Of a stretch of 64,000 nt of DNA, positions 20,115 through 29,317 are shown one piece after another. This DNA comes from Bacteroidota bacterium. GTDB lineage: Bacteria; Bacteroidota; Bacteroidia; Cytophagales; Cyclobacteriaceae. Location of the stretch: positions 36,274 through 100,273 of the forward strand of contig CANIVF010000007.1 in assembly GCA_947470895.1 (NCBI GenBank). The letters run 5' to 3'. The translations under genes and the position numbers were made by a program. Each line of letters opens with the position of its first letter. The stretch's first letter is position 1. Under the pieces are notes generated by a model. It ran no database searches, was not told where the DNA came from, and was given only the letters and a program-made list of their open reading frames with translations.

Positions 20115-21491
20115 TTATCCGAAGGTCTGCGCAAGACTATAGATGGCCACCCATGCAATAGATGCCACACTGATCCAGAAAATAATATTATAGAATCTGC
20201 CGGAAGGTAATTTTTGTATAAGGCTATATTTAAACTGCCAGGCGGCAAAAACAACCAGCATCAACATGAACGATCCAATAATTCCTCCTGACAATACCAT
20301 GAGTACGGGCAGCTCTATGTAACAATAGATGCATGCCCAGATAAAGGGAATAACGAATGCTAAAATCGTTACTAGCTTCTTTCTCTTTTTCAAATCCGAA
20401 AAATCAAACCATCCGAGTTGTCCGAACAAATCTGGAAATACACGGGTCCAGTAAGCAAGTGTTGCAAACACACTGGAAAATAGAACAAAGAATGCGCCCA
20501 CCAGGTACATCGTCTTTGCACCGACACCAAGCGATTGGGTGTAGATCAAAGCCAATGTTTCAATCACCCCGTTACCATTCGGAATGATTTCATTGCCATG
20601 TAAAATGGCGGCACCCAATAGGTAGAAAACAATGGTAATCAACGTGTAGAGAATCATAGCGACTACTGCATCTAAATACATCACATTGATCCAACCGTTT
20701 GCACGCTCCTTCCAGGCAGGAGATCCATCGGGCACACCGGCATAGCTCGCGTACCCTTTTTCGAGACACCAGTAATTGTAGGCGATGATTTCATCACTGG
20801 CTACTCCCGTGATTCCAAAAGCGCCCATGGCCACAGCAATTTCTTCACCGGTAAGGCGAAAGCGAAAACCGTTGATTATTTCACTGAATGAAAATGCAAA
20901 TTCGGTGAATTGCACAGATACCAATGATGAAACCGTAAAGAGCGTGAACATCATAATCATGAAGAGCGATACTTTTTCGATAAATCCATAGCGGCCATCA
21001 TAGATTAAGGCGGCACCCATAGCGGCCGTTACAAATGCCCAAACGTAAACAGATAAACCGGGAAACATTAAGTGTAGCACGACTGCGGTGCCACCAACAA
21101 TTCCACCAATTTGAATTACCTTAAGAGATTGCATCACTAGGAGCATCCATACAGCCCATGTTCCTTTTCCAAACTTTATTCCCGGAAGTTTATTGAATGC
21201 CTGCACTGAAGTTTCTCCGGTGAGAATGGCATGTCTTCCAAACTCGAGTTGCACAGCCACTTTAGCAAGGCAACTGACGAGGATGATCCATATCGCAGCA
21301 AAACCTGCTTTAGCTCCAAGCACGGTGGTAGCAATTAATTCTCCGGATCCTACAATGGAAGCGGAAAGAATAAAGCCGGGGCCTAGAAATTTCAGCATCC
21401 CGCTGAGCGATGAAGGTGGTTGTTTAATGGATGTATTGGTGATGAGGTATGGGTCGGTAAGGGTTTGCATAAGTTGAAAGCTACTCATCAT
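20115..21491 (-). CDS. Nramp family divalent metal transporter
   Basis: GPGFILSASIVGSGELIATTVLGAKAGFAAIW; multi-TM. Confidence 0.85.
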   Translation of the reverse strand: MMSSFQLMQTLTDPYLITNTSIKQPPSSLSGMLKFLGPGFILSASIVGSGELIATTVLGAKAGFAAIWIILVSCLAKVAVQLEFGRHAILTGETSVQAFNKLPGIKFGKGTWAVWMLLVMQSLKVIQIGGIVGGTAVVLHLMFPGLSVYVWAFVTAAMGAALIYDGRYGFIEKVSLFMIMMFTLFTVSSLVSVQFTEFAFSFSEIINGFRFRLTGEEIAVAMGAFGITGVASDEIIAYNYWCLEKGYASYAGVPDGSPAWKERANGWINVMYLDAVVAMILYTLITIVFYLLGAAILHGNEIIPNGNGVIETLALIYTQSLGVGAKTMYLVGAFFVLFSSVFATLAYWTRVFPDLFGQLGWFDFSDLKKRKKLVTILAFVIPFIWACIYCYIELPVLMVLSGGIIGSFMLMLVVFAAWQFKYSLIQKLPSGRFYNIIFWISVASIAWVAIYSLAQTFG

Positions 21492-21639
21492 TTGATAAAA
21501 CCGGAAATGACTTTTACTGAAACTTAAAAGTCCGTGTTGAGTGGCGCCTAAGCAGGATGATACCCGATATTCGCGTTACTTGTTAAAAGTGGCCTATTCA
21601 TTCAGGAAAAACTTATAAAGCATTTAAATAAGAACTGTA

Positions 21640-22464
21640 TTATTTTAATGGGGGCTCGCAAGAAAGAGTAAAATTTGAAGTTCTTGCAATGTCGTTATTT
21701 TCTCTTTTAATAATCTCTTGAGTGGCATAGTTCTCATTGTCATAAGTGTGATTATATGTTTGAGTACTAATTATATTTCCCTTTTCATCAAAACTATCAA
21801 GTTTGGTTATATTATTTGTAGAAAAGAACGATCTTCCTATGTATGCCAAAAAGGTATAGTATTCTTTTGGGTAGGGCTGAATTTTGGTATCGAATTCAAA
21901 ATTCTGAATATAAGTTGAAATCAGATTTCCACCGGAATAAGTCTTGTAAATTGATTTTTTGACATTTTGCCCAAGGTATTCAAAGTTCTCTGATTTGAAG
22001 AATTCCAGTTTCTGAGAGGCTGAGGATAATCCGTAAGTATCACGTTTTATTACATGTCCTTGATTATCGTGTGTGAAAATCAATGAATCGAACGTTTTTT
22101 CGGAATTTTTTCTAGTAATGTATTCTATGATGCTATTGGCATTATAAGTAATGTAAAACGTGAAGTTAACAACCGAATGTGCTTCAAGATCTACTTTGTT
22201 GAGTTTTTTATCCTGATAGTAAAGTGAAAAATTATACCAGGTAATATCGGTTGTTGTGTATTTAGAAACGAAGTTTTGATCGTTATAGTTGAAAGTTTCT
22301 TCTACAGGGCTAGCGTTTTGTTGGGTGTAGTTCACTTTAGCGAGATATTTTGTTTGACAAATGGCAACAGGAATTTCAGAATCGTCTGAGCAGCTTAAAA
22401 GCAGTGACAGTAAAACCAATAGGTAGATGCTATTCTTATGCATTGATAAATTGTTTATAGGCAT
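21640..22464 (-). CDS. hypothetical lipoprotein
   Basis: Lipobox-like LLSLLLSCSDDSE; NYNDQNFVSKY / EETFNY-type beta repeats common in Bacteroidota lipoproteins. Confidence 0.7.
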   Translation of the reverse strand: MPINNLSMHKNSIYLLVLLSLLLSCSDDSEIPVAICQTKYLAKVNYTQQNASPVEETFNYNDQNFVSKYTTTDITWYNFSLYYQDKKLNKVDLEAHSVVNFTFYITYNANSIIEYITRKNSEKTFDSLIFTHDNQGHVIKRDTYGLSSASQKLEFFKSENFEYLGQNVKKSIYKTYSGGNLISTYIQNFEFDTKIQPYPKEYYTFLAYIGRSFFSTNNITKLDSFDEKGNIISTQTYNHTYDNENYATQEIIKRENNDIARTSNFTLSCEPPLK

Positions 22465-22618
22465 GAAAGAAAGTGAAACAACTTAAGTTATACAAGTGAA
22501 TTTTCTTAGTTTGTTGAGAAAATATCTAACGATTCTATCACCCGCTGACATCACTGTGCTTCTTACAAGCAATACGAATAGAACATAAACTCATTCAACA
22601 GTATTTTACACTTGAACC

Positions 22619-22690
22619 CGATGCGGGAAAAACTCCGTATTGCGATACGGGAAAAATACCCCCATACGATACTGGGAAAATCCCGTTGTC
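22619..22690. repeat. three tandem 24-bp repeats (CGATRCKGGGAAAAn...)
   Basis: CGATGCGGGAAAAACTCCGTATTG / CGATACGGGAAAAATACCCCCATA / CGATACTGGGAAAATCCCGTTGTC starting at 22619, 22643, 22667: exact 24-bp period. Confidence 0.85.
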
Positions 22691-22780
22691 TCGCACTAGG
22701 AATTGTGTTTGCTTTACTGATGTCAACACGGAGTTGAACATCAACAGATCGCTAACCTCAAAAACCTAAATTTATTTATT

Positions 22781-22987
22781 ATGAATCTACGTAAGAACAA
22801 GAAAAACCTGCCTTCAACAATAAACCCTGATGCTATTTCTGAAATAGAATTTGCAGTGCTTGCATCTACATGTGAGGGGTTAAGTTGTTTAGAAATTGGC
22901 CAAGAAATCCGCAGAAGCCATCGCACGGTTGAAAAGTATAGGAATCACCTATATCAAAAACTTCATGTATGGAATAAAAAAAATTAA
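22781..22987 (+). CDS. orphan LuxR-type HTH domain protein (68 aa)
   Basis: ISEIEFAVLASTCEGLSCLEIGQEIRRSHRTVEKYRNHLYQKLHV matches a GerE/LuxR HTH with no receiver or sensor domain. Confidence 0.72.
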   Translation: MNLRKNKKNLPSTINPDAISEIEFAVLASTCEGLSCLEIGQEIRRSHRTVEKYRNHLYQKLHVWNKKN

Positions 22988-23540
22988 TTAAAGTCGCCTC
23001 TATACTATTCAAGTTATAGCGGAGGAAATAATTCTATTAGTTGACCGGAATAGGTAAGGAAATGTTACTTATTCAATGCGGCCAATTGTCGACTTTGTTC
23101 TGCATAGTAGGGAACGTGGTCATATATCCATTCTGTTTTTAAAGCATTGGGATTTATCCCAATGCTCTGAGGATCAGACATAAAATCACTGCCAGAGATT
23201 TAATGGGTGCCGTGTGCAACGTGATATCCCTATTTTTGCAGGTATTGTGATGCGCTTGATTGGCGCTGGTATTGGTTAGTCTTTCCCATCACCTTTTTTG
23301 AAATGCCACCAAAGCCATCGCATCGATTCGTCCGATGGTCGCCTGATAATGTTGTCCATTCAAACAATATTCCAGGGAATAGGCAGTGTCGCAAATTTTC
23401 CAATATTTTTCAAATGAATTAGGTATCTACTCGTTGAATATTTTCTTTGCGACTATGAAGGAGTTGTATATTTATGGAAAGATCTCCCTACAAACATACG
23501 ACTCCTATGGGGTCAATGCCCATCTATAAATACATTACTT

Positions 23541-24260
23541 ATGGAAACTTTAACGTGTGCGATTTCCGGCAAAGAGTGTTCCCCGGAACATGCCGTGCCT
23601 TTATCTGCTTTGCATCAAACTATTCAGCAGTATGTCTTTAGAAATTATCCGGGCACTACTACCGATAGCATTATCTCCGATGGGCAACTCATTAATTTGG
23701 AAAAGAATTACCTCAATGAAATCCTCACGAACGAATTGGGAGAGCTGGATGTCCTGGAGAAGGAAGTGCTCAACAGTATTTCGCAGAGTAAAATACTCAG
23801 TGAAAAAATTGAAGACATCATGGACAAAGAGACTACTTTCGGAGATCGCCTTTCTGATAAGGTGGCCTCCTTTGGAGGTAGTTGGAAATTCATCATTGCG
23901 TTTTTCTCGTTCATGGCCTTTTGGATTGTGTTGAACGTAGTGCTTCTTCATGATAAAGTGTTCGATCCTTATCCGTTTATCCTGCTCAATTTGTTATTGT
24001 CTTGTTTGGCATCTATTCAGGCTCCTCTGATTATGATGAGCCAAAATAGGGTTGAGGCAAAAGATCGTACTCGTAGCGAACATGATTATAAAATCAATTT
24101 GAAGTCAGAGCTGGAGATACAGTTGCTAAACAAAAAAATTGATCACTTACTTATTCACCAGAATAAACACCTTCTGGAAATGCAGCGCATACAAGCGGAG
24201 ATGATGGAAACGATCGCAAGGAGGTTTACCGATAAAAAAAATTCTAATCCACCCACATAA
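23541..24260 (+). CDS. DUF1003 domain membrane protein
   Basis: GDRLSDKVASFGGSWKFIIAFFSFMAFWIVLNVVLL...PFILLNLLLSCLASIQAPLIMMSQNRVEAKDRTRSEHDYKINLKSELEI. Confidence 0.9.
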   Translation: METLTCAISGKECSPEHAVPLSALHQTIQQYVFRNYPGTTTDSIISDGQLINLEKNYLNEILTNELGELDVLEKEVLNSISQSKILSEKIEDIMDKETTFGDRLSDKVASFGGSWKFIIAFFSFMAFWIVLNVVLLHDKVFDPYPFILLNLLLSCLASIQAPLIMMSQNRVEAKDRTRSEHDYKINLKSELEIQLLNKKIDHLLIHQNKHLLEMQRIQAEMMETIARRFTDKKNSNPPT

Positions 24261-24469
24261 TGGAAATAATAATGGAATCGGTAATCACTTGCCCTCATTG
24301 TGGTCATCAGAAAATGGAAATCATGCCGACTAATGCATGTCAGTATTTTTATGACTGCAAACAATGTAACGTGCTATTGAAACCTAAACCTGGTGACTGT
24401 TGTGTTTTTTGTTCTTATGGAACTGTGAAATGTCCACCCGTTCAACAATCGAGGAGTTGTTGTTCTTGA
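24260..24469 (+). CDS. GDCCVxC-domain cysteine-rich small protein
   Basis: CPHCGHQKMEIMPTNACQYFYDCKQCNVLLKPKPGDCCVFCSYGTVKCPP contains the signature GDCCVFC. Confidence 0.88.
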   Translation: MEIIMESVITCPHCGHQKMEIMPTNACQYFYDCKQCNVLLKPKPGDCCVFCSYGTVKCPPVQQSRSCCS

Positions 24470-24498
24470 TTCATTGAATCCCAGGATTAGTGAATACA

Positions 24499-25920
24499 CT
24501 AGCAAACGGTGACTACCTCCATATTCAACAGTTGACCTAGCTTTTGAATTTTTGAACTGATATGTCCAACGCCAATGGCACAATGATGTGCAGGACCGTG
24601 ACTGTTCCAATCGTTTACAAAGCGTTTTGCTCCGATAGAAAATTTGTAACGGCTATTGGTATTTCCAATTTCAAGAATAGGACCGGGTACTGATTCACCT
24701 TCAGCCACTAGAAACATCAATTTGTCTTTTTGTTCAACCAAGGATAGCAAGGTAACAGGGCCATTCTTTACGCTCATTTCAACGGAAACACCTTTGCCCA
24801 CTTTGCCATGATACACACTTAAGGGTCGGACTTTTGTTTTTCCTTCGGCAATAGCAAGATGGCCAGGACCATCGTGCCCCATTAACACCACATCGTCTTT
24901 CAAATCCATTGCATAGTATTCGGTGAACGAACCACCAGCACCAAAACTGTCCATGATCTTCATGGCTTGCGCATTCTTGATTTCATATTCACCAGCCACA
25001 GGAATTCCGCGGGCAGTCAACAAGGAATTGCCAAGAATGATCGAACTTATTGCTTCTTCATTTTCAAAATTACCCGTGCCTTTGTAATAATAGGCCATCG
25101 AACCCAGCTTATATTTTTTCACCAGTCGATCAAGCGCAATGGAGGTGATGGCTGCCTTCTCAAGATCATCCACAGAACAATCAGATTGCACATCGAATAT
25201 ATGATGAAATAAGTTCAGCCGTTCTTTTAGTTCGTCTTGTTTCACCTGTTTCCTCAGTGCAGCTAGTTCTTCTACTTCCAGCAATTCAATGTGTCCACCA
25301 AAGTGTGCGTATTGTTTAGTGAGATCCGTATAAATATCAAGCATGCCGCTATAGTAATGTCCCATGCAACCCAGGCGGTTATAGAACATGGTGTTTGCCA
25401 CTTTCGCAGCTTCTACCCATTCTGTAATTTCTTTCCAGCAATCCGGATCATCATGAAGCATGCCAGTGATCTGATGAAATTTTATTCCGACACGTTTAAA
25501 TACGTTAGCAATTTCAGGTACAGGGCAAGGAGAACAGTGGGCGAGCCATTCACCGGTCATTTTAGTGCGGTCTGCCAGCGCATTGAACGATGCATAATCG
25601 ATGGCTGCTTCGGGAGATAAATTTAAAATTATCACAGGCACTTTGGCTCGCTGCACCACGGGCAATACCGTAGACGAAAGTGCATAGGTAGTCACATACA
25701 AAAAGATAATGTCAACATCTTCTGTTTTAAATTTGCTACCAGCAAGAAATGCTTTGTCTATTGTATCGACCAACCCTGCATTGACAATATCCGGATGAAT
25801 GGTGGAAAGATTATCTTCCACCACCTTTAAATAGCCTTCAAGTCGTTCTTTTAATCCTATAAACTGTGGCCAGTAAGTATCGAGGCCGATGGCGAATAAA
25901 CCGATTTTTAAGGAATACAT
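24499..25920 (-). CDS. L-fucose/L-arabinose isomerase family protein
   Basis: 473 aa; MYSLKIGLFAIGLDTYWPQF..., GCMGHYYSGMLDIYTDLT, SFGAGGSFTEYYAMD..GHDGPGH. Confidence 0.85.
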   Translation of the reverse strand: MYSLKIGLFAIGLDTYWPQFIGLKERLEGYLKVVEDNLSTIHPDIVNAGLVDTIDKAFLAGSKFKTEDVDIIFLYVTTYALSSTVLPVVQRAKVPVIILNLSPEAAIDYASFNALADRTKMTGEWLAHCSPCPVPEIANVFKRVGIKFHQITGMLHDDPDCWKEITEWVEAAKVANTMFYNRLGCMGHYYSGMLDIYTDLTKQYAHFGGHIELLEVEELAALRKQVKQDELKERLNLFHHIFDVQSDCSVDDLEKAAITSIALDRLVKKYKLGSMAYYYKGTGNFENEEAISSIILGNSLLTARGIPVAGEYEIKNAQAMKIMDSFGAGGSFTEYYAMDLKDDVVLMGHDGPGHLAIAEGKTKVRPLSVYHGKVGKGVSVEMSVKNGPVTLLSLVEQKDKLMFLVAEGESVPGPILEIGNTNSRYKFSIGAKRFVNDWNSHGPAHHCAIGVGHISSKIQKLGQLLNMEVVTVC

Positions 25921-25938
25921 GAGCTTTGTTTTAACCAG

Positions 25939-27729
25939 TTATGATGTTTGATTCCCACCAATGTGGAAGCCCAGCGTACTTCTTCTTGAATTAGTCTCTT
26001 TAATTTCAAATTCTTTTACATCATCGAGAATGATCGTTTCCATCAGTTGAGGAGTGCGCGCTTCTTTTTTCATGGCTGCCAGGCGCAGGTTTTGGTTCTT
26101 CACACTTTCGCCAACCACCTGGCGCACTGTGCGTGCGTTGCCAAAATGTTTGTCTTTATTCTCATGTAAAAAAGCAAAATAATTTTTCAGATGCGTAGCT
26201 GCTGCGTTTTCTGGTTTTACACCTTCCGTACTAAATATCCCCATGGCGATGGTAAACATTTCATCCACAGAGTAGTCATCGAAAATAAAATATTTATCGA
26301 AGCGCGATTTTAAACCGGGGTTTGACTGAATAAACTCCTGCATGTTATCCGTATATCCGGCCACGATCACACCAAACTTTCCCCGCATATCTTCCATCCG
26401 TTTTAAAATGATTTGTACAGATTCACCACCAAAATCAAATTGCGCACCTTTTCCACTGGCCAACGAATAAGCTTCATCAATGAATAAAACTCCACCCATG
26501 GCCTCATTGATTTTTTCTCCAGTCTTTATAGCCGTTTGGCCTACGTAGCCGGCAACTAAGCCCTCGCGGTCTATTTCAACGAGATGACCTTTTTCAAGAA
26601 TCCCTAAGCCTTTATAAATTTTAGCGAGTATTCGGGCTACCGTTGTTTTTCCTGTGCCGGGATTCCCGGTGAACACCGTGTGTAATGAGAATTTGTTGAG
26701 CACATCTTTTCCGGTTTCCTGGTAGAAGCGTACAAGTTGGACCATCTCATTCACTTCGTTTTTGATATTTGTTAAACCGGTGAGTGCATTTAATTCAGCA
26801 AGACTTTCGAATAGAAGATCATCAGGATTTTTTTCTGTATTGTTTTGTGCCGCTGGTTGTTTAATCATATGCCCTGAGCCTGTGATCAAGCGTACATTAC
26901 CTTCTTCCTGTGTTTCGCCTACTGTGAAAGGTGCTGTCGCAATCAGGTTGTCCATAAACACCACTTCCAACGAATAATTATCATGGCTCCAGCGTCCAGG
27001 TGTGTCGCCACCCCAGCCTGAATAAATGGTATAGGTTTGTCCGCTGGTGTTAGCGGCTATATAGGTCAATTGAGATGGTCCTCCTTTAAGTCGACTAGCT
27101 TCATCATAGAAGTTGAAAAAAATTTCCGAGAAATAATCCTTGGGTGTCTTGTTTCTGATCTTCAGCTCGCACCAGATGTATCGGGTTTCTTTTTGAATGA
27201 ATTTTTTTAGATATTTTTTGTCAGCTATCGTAGAAGCTACACCATCACCTTCAAATAGTTTGATGGATTCGATTTCAAAGAAAAGATTTTCACCTTCTTT
27301 GGCCTGACCAATGTCTTCAATATAGAATTTACCTTCTCCTACTTTCACATCATCAATGTAACCTTCCCATACGTAATCTCCGCGAAACCAGTAAGAGCCA
27401 ACAGTGGCATTTCCCCACGATTGACGAACGAAAATGATATTTTCATCTTTTGTGATGGTTCTCTTTGCCTCCAGATCACAGAGTTCATTTTTATTACTTC
27501 CGTTGATGTAAAAACATTTCAGACGCATGGAAGCTTCCCAGTCACTTTCATCAAATAGCTTGTTGTAAAAGGAGAACTCTGCACGCATATAAGTTGTTTC
27601 GTACCGATCGAAAACCTTCCGGTATTTCTTGGTCGCATCGGCCATCCATTCATTTGACGAATGTACCTTAACGTCACGAAATTTATAGTTGATAGCTCCC
27701 TTACCTTCTTTGTTATTTGATGAATCCAT
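25939..27729 (-). CDS. AAA+ ATPase of CbxX/CfqX-SpoVK type with long N-terminal beta-rich region
   Basis: Walker A GNPGTGKTTVARILAKIYKGLG, Walker B GGVLFIDEAYSLA, GYTDNMQEFIQSNPGLKSRFDKYF. Confidence 0.88.
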   Translation of the reverse strand: MDSSNNKEGKGAINYKFRDVKVHSSNEWMADATKKYRKVFDRYETTYMRAEFSFYNKLFDESDWEASMRLKCFYINGSNKNELCDLEAKRTITKDENIIFVRQSWGNATVGSYWFRGDYVWEGYIDDVKVGEGKFYIEDIGQAKEGENLFFEIESIKLFEGDGVASTIADKKYLKKFIQKETRYIWCELKIRNKTPKDYFSEIFFNFYDEASRLKGGPSQLTYIAANTSGQTYTIYSGWGGDTPGRWSHDNYSLEVVFMDNLIATAPFTVGETQEEGNVRLITGSGHMIKQPAAQNNTEKNPDDLLFESLAELNALTGLTNIKNEVNEMVQLVRFYQETGKDVLNKFSLHTVFTGNPGTGKTTVARILAKIYKGLGILEKGHLVEIDREGLVAGYVGQTAIKTGEKINEAMGGVLFIDEAYSLASGKGAQFDFGGESVQIILKRMEDMRGKFGVIVAGYTDNMQEFIQSNPGLKSRFDKYFIFDDYSVDEMFTIAMGIFSTEGVKPENAAATHLKNYFAFLHENKDKHFGNARTVRQVVGESVKNQNLRLAAMKKEARTPQLMETIILDDVKEFEIKETNSRRSTLGFHIGGNQTS

Positions 27730-28035
27730 AAAAATAAATTTACGGTTTAAGTTAGTAAAACAGTTTATAGGTTTTGCAAGTGGATATAGGAATATTTCCG
27801 AAGGAGCAATGAAATTGCCTTTATCAGGATCAAATGGACATGTGAAGCCGATTTTGTATCAGTTAAACTTCGAAACTATAGCGCTGTCTATATCTGTTTT
27901 GGTATGGCAAATTCGCCAGCGGGCTGTTGTCAGGGATTGTTGCATTTCATAAATCAATAAGGTAGATGTCAGGTTCTGCCTGGGTAAGAATGCAAATCTG
28001 TCCGTACCAGCTGATTTGAATGAAATAATTACTGA

Positions 28036-28194
28036 ATGAAAGGGGTGAGTAATGAGGTGTATTCTTTAATGGATAAGTATATTGCCAACGAAGCATCTGT
28101 TTGCGAACAGGTTGTTATAAAAAACCTTTTGAAGGAAAACGAAGAGTTGGTAACCGTATTTAAAGAACTCAAACAATATTATCACTTGAAATAG
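28036..28194 (+). CDS. 52-aa ORF resembling the N-terminal segment of FecR-family anti-sigma factors
   Basis: Below the ORF-track cutoff. ATG at 28036, TAG at 28192-28194: MKGVSNEVYSLMDKYIANEASVCEQVVIKNLLKENEELVTVFKELKQYYHLK. Confidence 0.4.
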   Translation: MKGVSNEVYSLMDKYIANEASVCEQVVIKNLLKENEELVTVFKELKQYYHLK

Positions 28195-28440
28195 AAGTCG
28201 GAAATTCACGACTAGGTATCAGCATTTAAAAAACTCAATGAAAGAGTAAAAAAATGACTAATCTCCCTTCATGGTAATTTACCTGTAAAATGATGTCCAT
28301 GTCTTCTTGCTGCGTGTATGTATCTGTTTGCGACCTGATGAACTTTGGGGAATACTCCATCAATGGTTATCAAAGGATCGAAAGTCTGTTTAAATTAACC
28401 TCCTGATAATAGAAGGGCGATCTTGTTGAAATATAATGAA

Positions 28441-29268
28441 ATGAAAATACTCTTTTTTATAACCCTATTCACTCTTGTTGTATTTACCGCGCAGGCAAAT
28501 GATAGATGCGCTCATTGGAAAAAAATAAAGGTGTTGGTGTATACCAAAAACGGAAAAGGATATGTACATGAAAATATTCCGTATGCTGTAAATAGTATTC
28601 AAAAGCTTAGCAAGCAATATGGTTTTAAGATCGATGTATCGGATAATGCGTCTGTATTTACCGAGGATAATCTTAAACAATATTCCTTGCTGGTTTTCAC
28701 CAGCACTAACAACGATGTATTTGATACCGATGTACAACGCCTGGCATTCAGGCATTTTATTGAAGCAGGCGGAGGCTTTGTAGGAATACATTCTGTTGTT
28801 GGCACCGAGCGCAATTGGGCGTGGTTTAAAATGATGTTGGGAGGAACGTTCGCCTGGCATCCTAAATTTCAAAAATATAAAATCAGTGTCATCGACCCGG
28901 GTCACCCATCCGTGGCAGGTTTACCCAAAGTTTGGGAGAAGGAAGATGAATGTTATTTTCAAAAAGAAATGTATCCTGGCATTCGCACTGTTATGGCGCA
29001 TGACTTGAGCTCGCTGGAGGATACTGAGAAAGAAAAGATAGCGACTAGTGCCGGAGTATTTTCATTACTTTATCCCGCGGTGTGGTATCAGCAATTTGAT
29101 GGTGGCACGATCTGGATAACAGCATTGGGTCACGACAAGAAAGATTACGAAGATCCTATTTTTATTCAGCATGTTTTTCAGGGAATAAAATTTGTAGCAA
29201 GCCAGACAAAATCAAAAGACCATAAAAAAGCATATTCAAAGTCGAAGGACGATGCGGTGCAATATTGA
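28441..29268 (+). CDS. ThuA domain-containing secreted protein
   Basis: LVFTSTNNDVF...FRHFIEAGGGFVGIHSV, GGTFAWHPKFQKYKISVIDPGHPSVAGLP, WITALGHD; start moved to ATG 28441 (signal peptide). Confidence 0.9.
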   Translation: MKILFFITLFTLVVFTAQANDRCAHWKKIKVLVYTKNGKGYVHENIPYAVNSIQKLSKQYGFKIDVSDNASVFTEDNLKQYSLLVFTSTNNDVFDTDVQRLAFRHFIEAGGGFVGIHSVVGTERNWAWFKMMLGGTFAWHPKFQKYKISVIDPGHPSVAGLPKVWEKEDECYFQKEMYPGIRTVMAHDLSSLEDTEKEKIATSAGVFSLLYPAVWYQQFDGGTIWITALGHDKKDYEDPIFIQHVFQGIKFVASQTKSKDHKKAYSKSKDDAVQY

Positions 29269-29317
29269 TAAGATGAAGATGTATTTACCATTGGGCCAAT
29301 AACAAAACCAAACAAGT

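Noticed and set aside
22619-22690. CRISPR array interpretation of the 24-bp repeats
   Set aside because: Units are contiguous with no spacers, only three copies, no cas genes.
23210-23280. Short open stretch FNGCRVQRDIPIFAGIVMRLIGAGIG before DUF1003
   Set aside because: No start codon or extension and too short; may be chance or a gene remnant.
27689-27952. 87-aa plus-strand ORF overlapping the AAA+ gene start
   Set aside because: Partly antisense to the ATPase, no recognisable motif; C-terminal half could be degenerate DNA but cannot be supported.
28465-28905. 146-aa minus-strand ORF opposite ThuA
   Set aside because: Antisense to a clear ThuA domain; no independent support.
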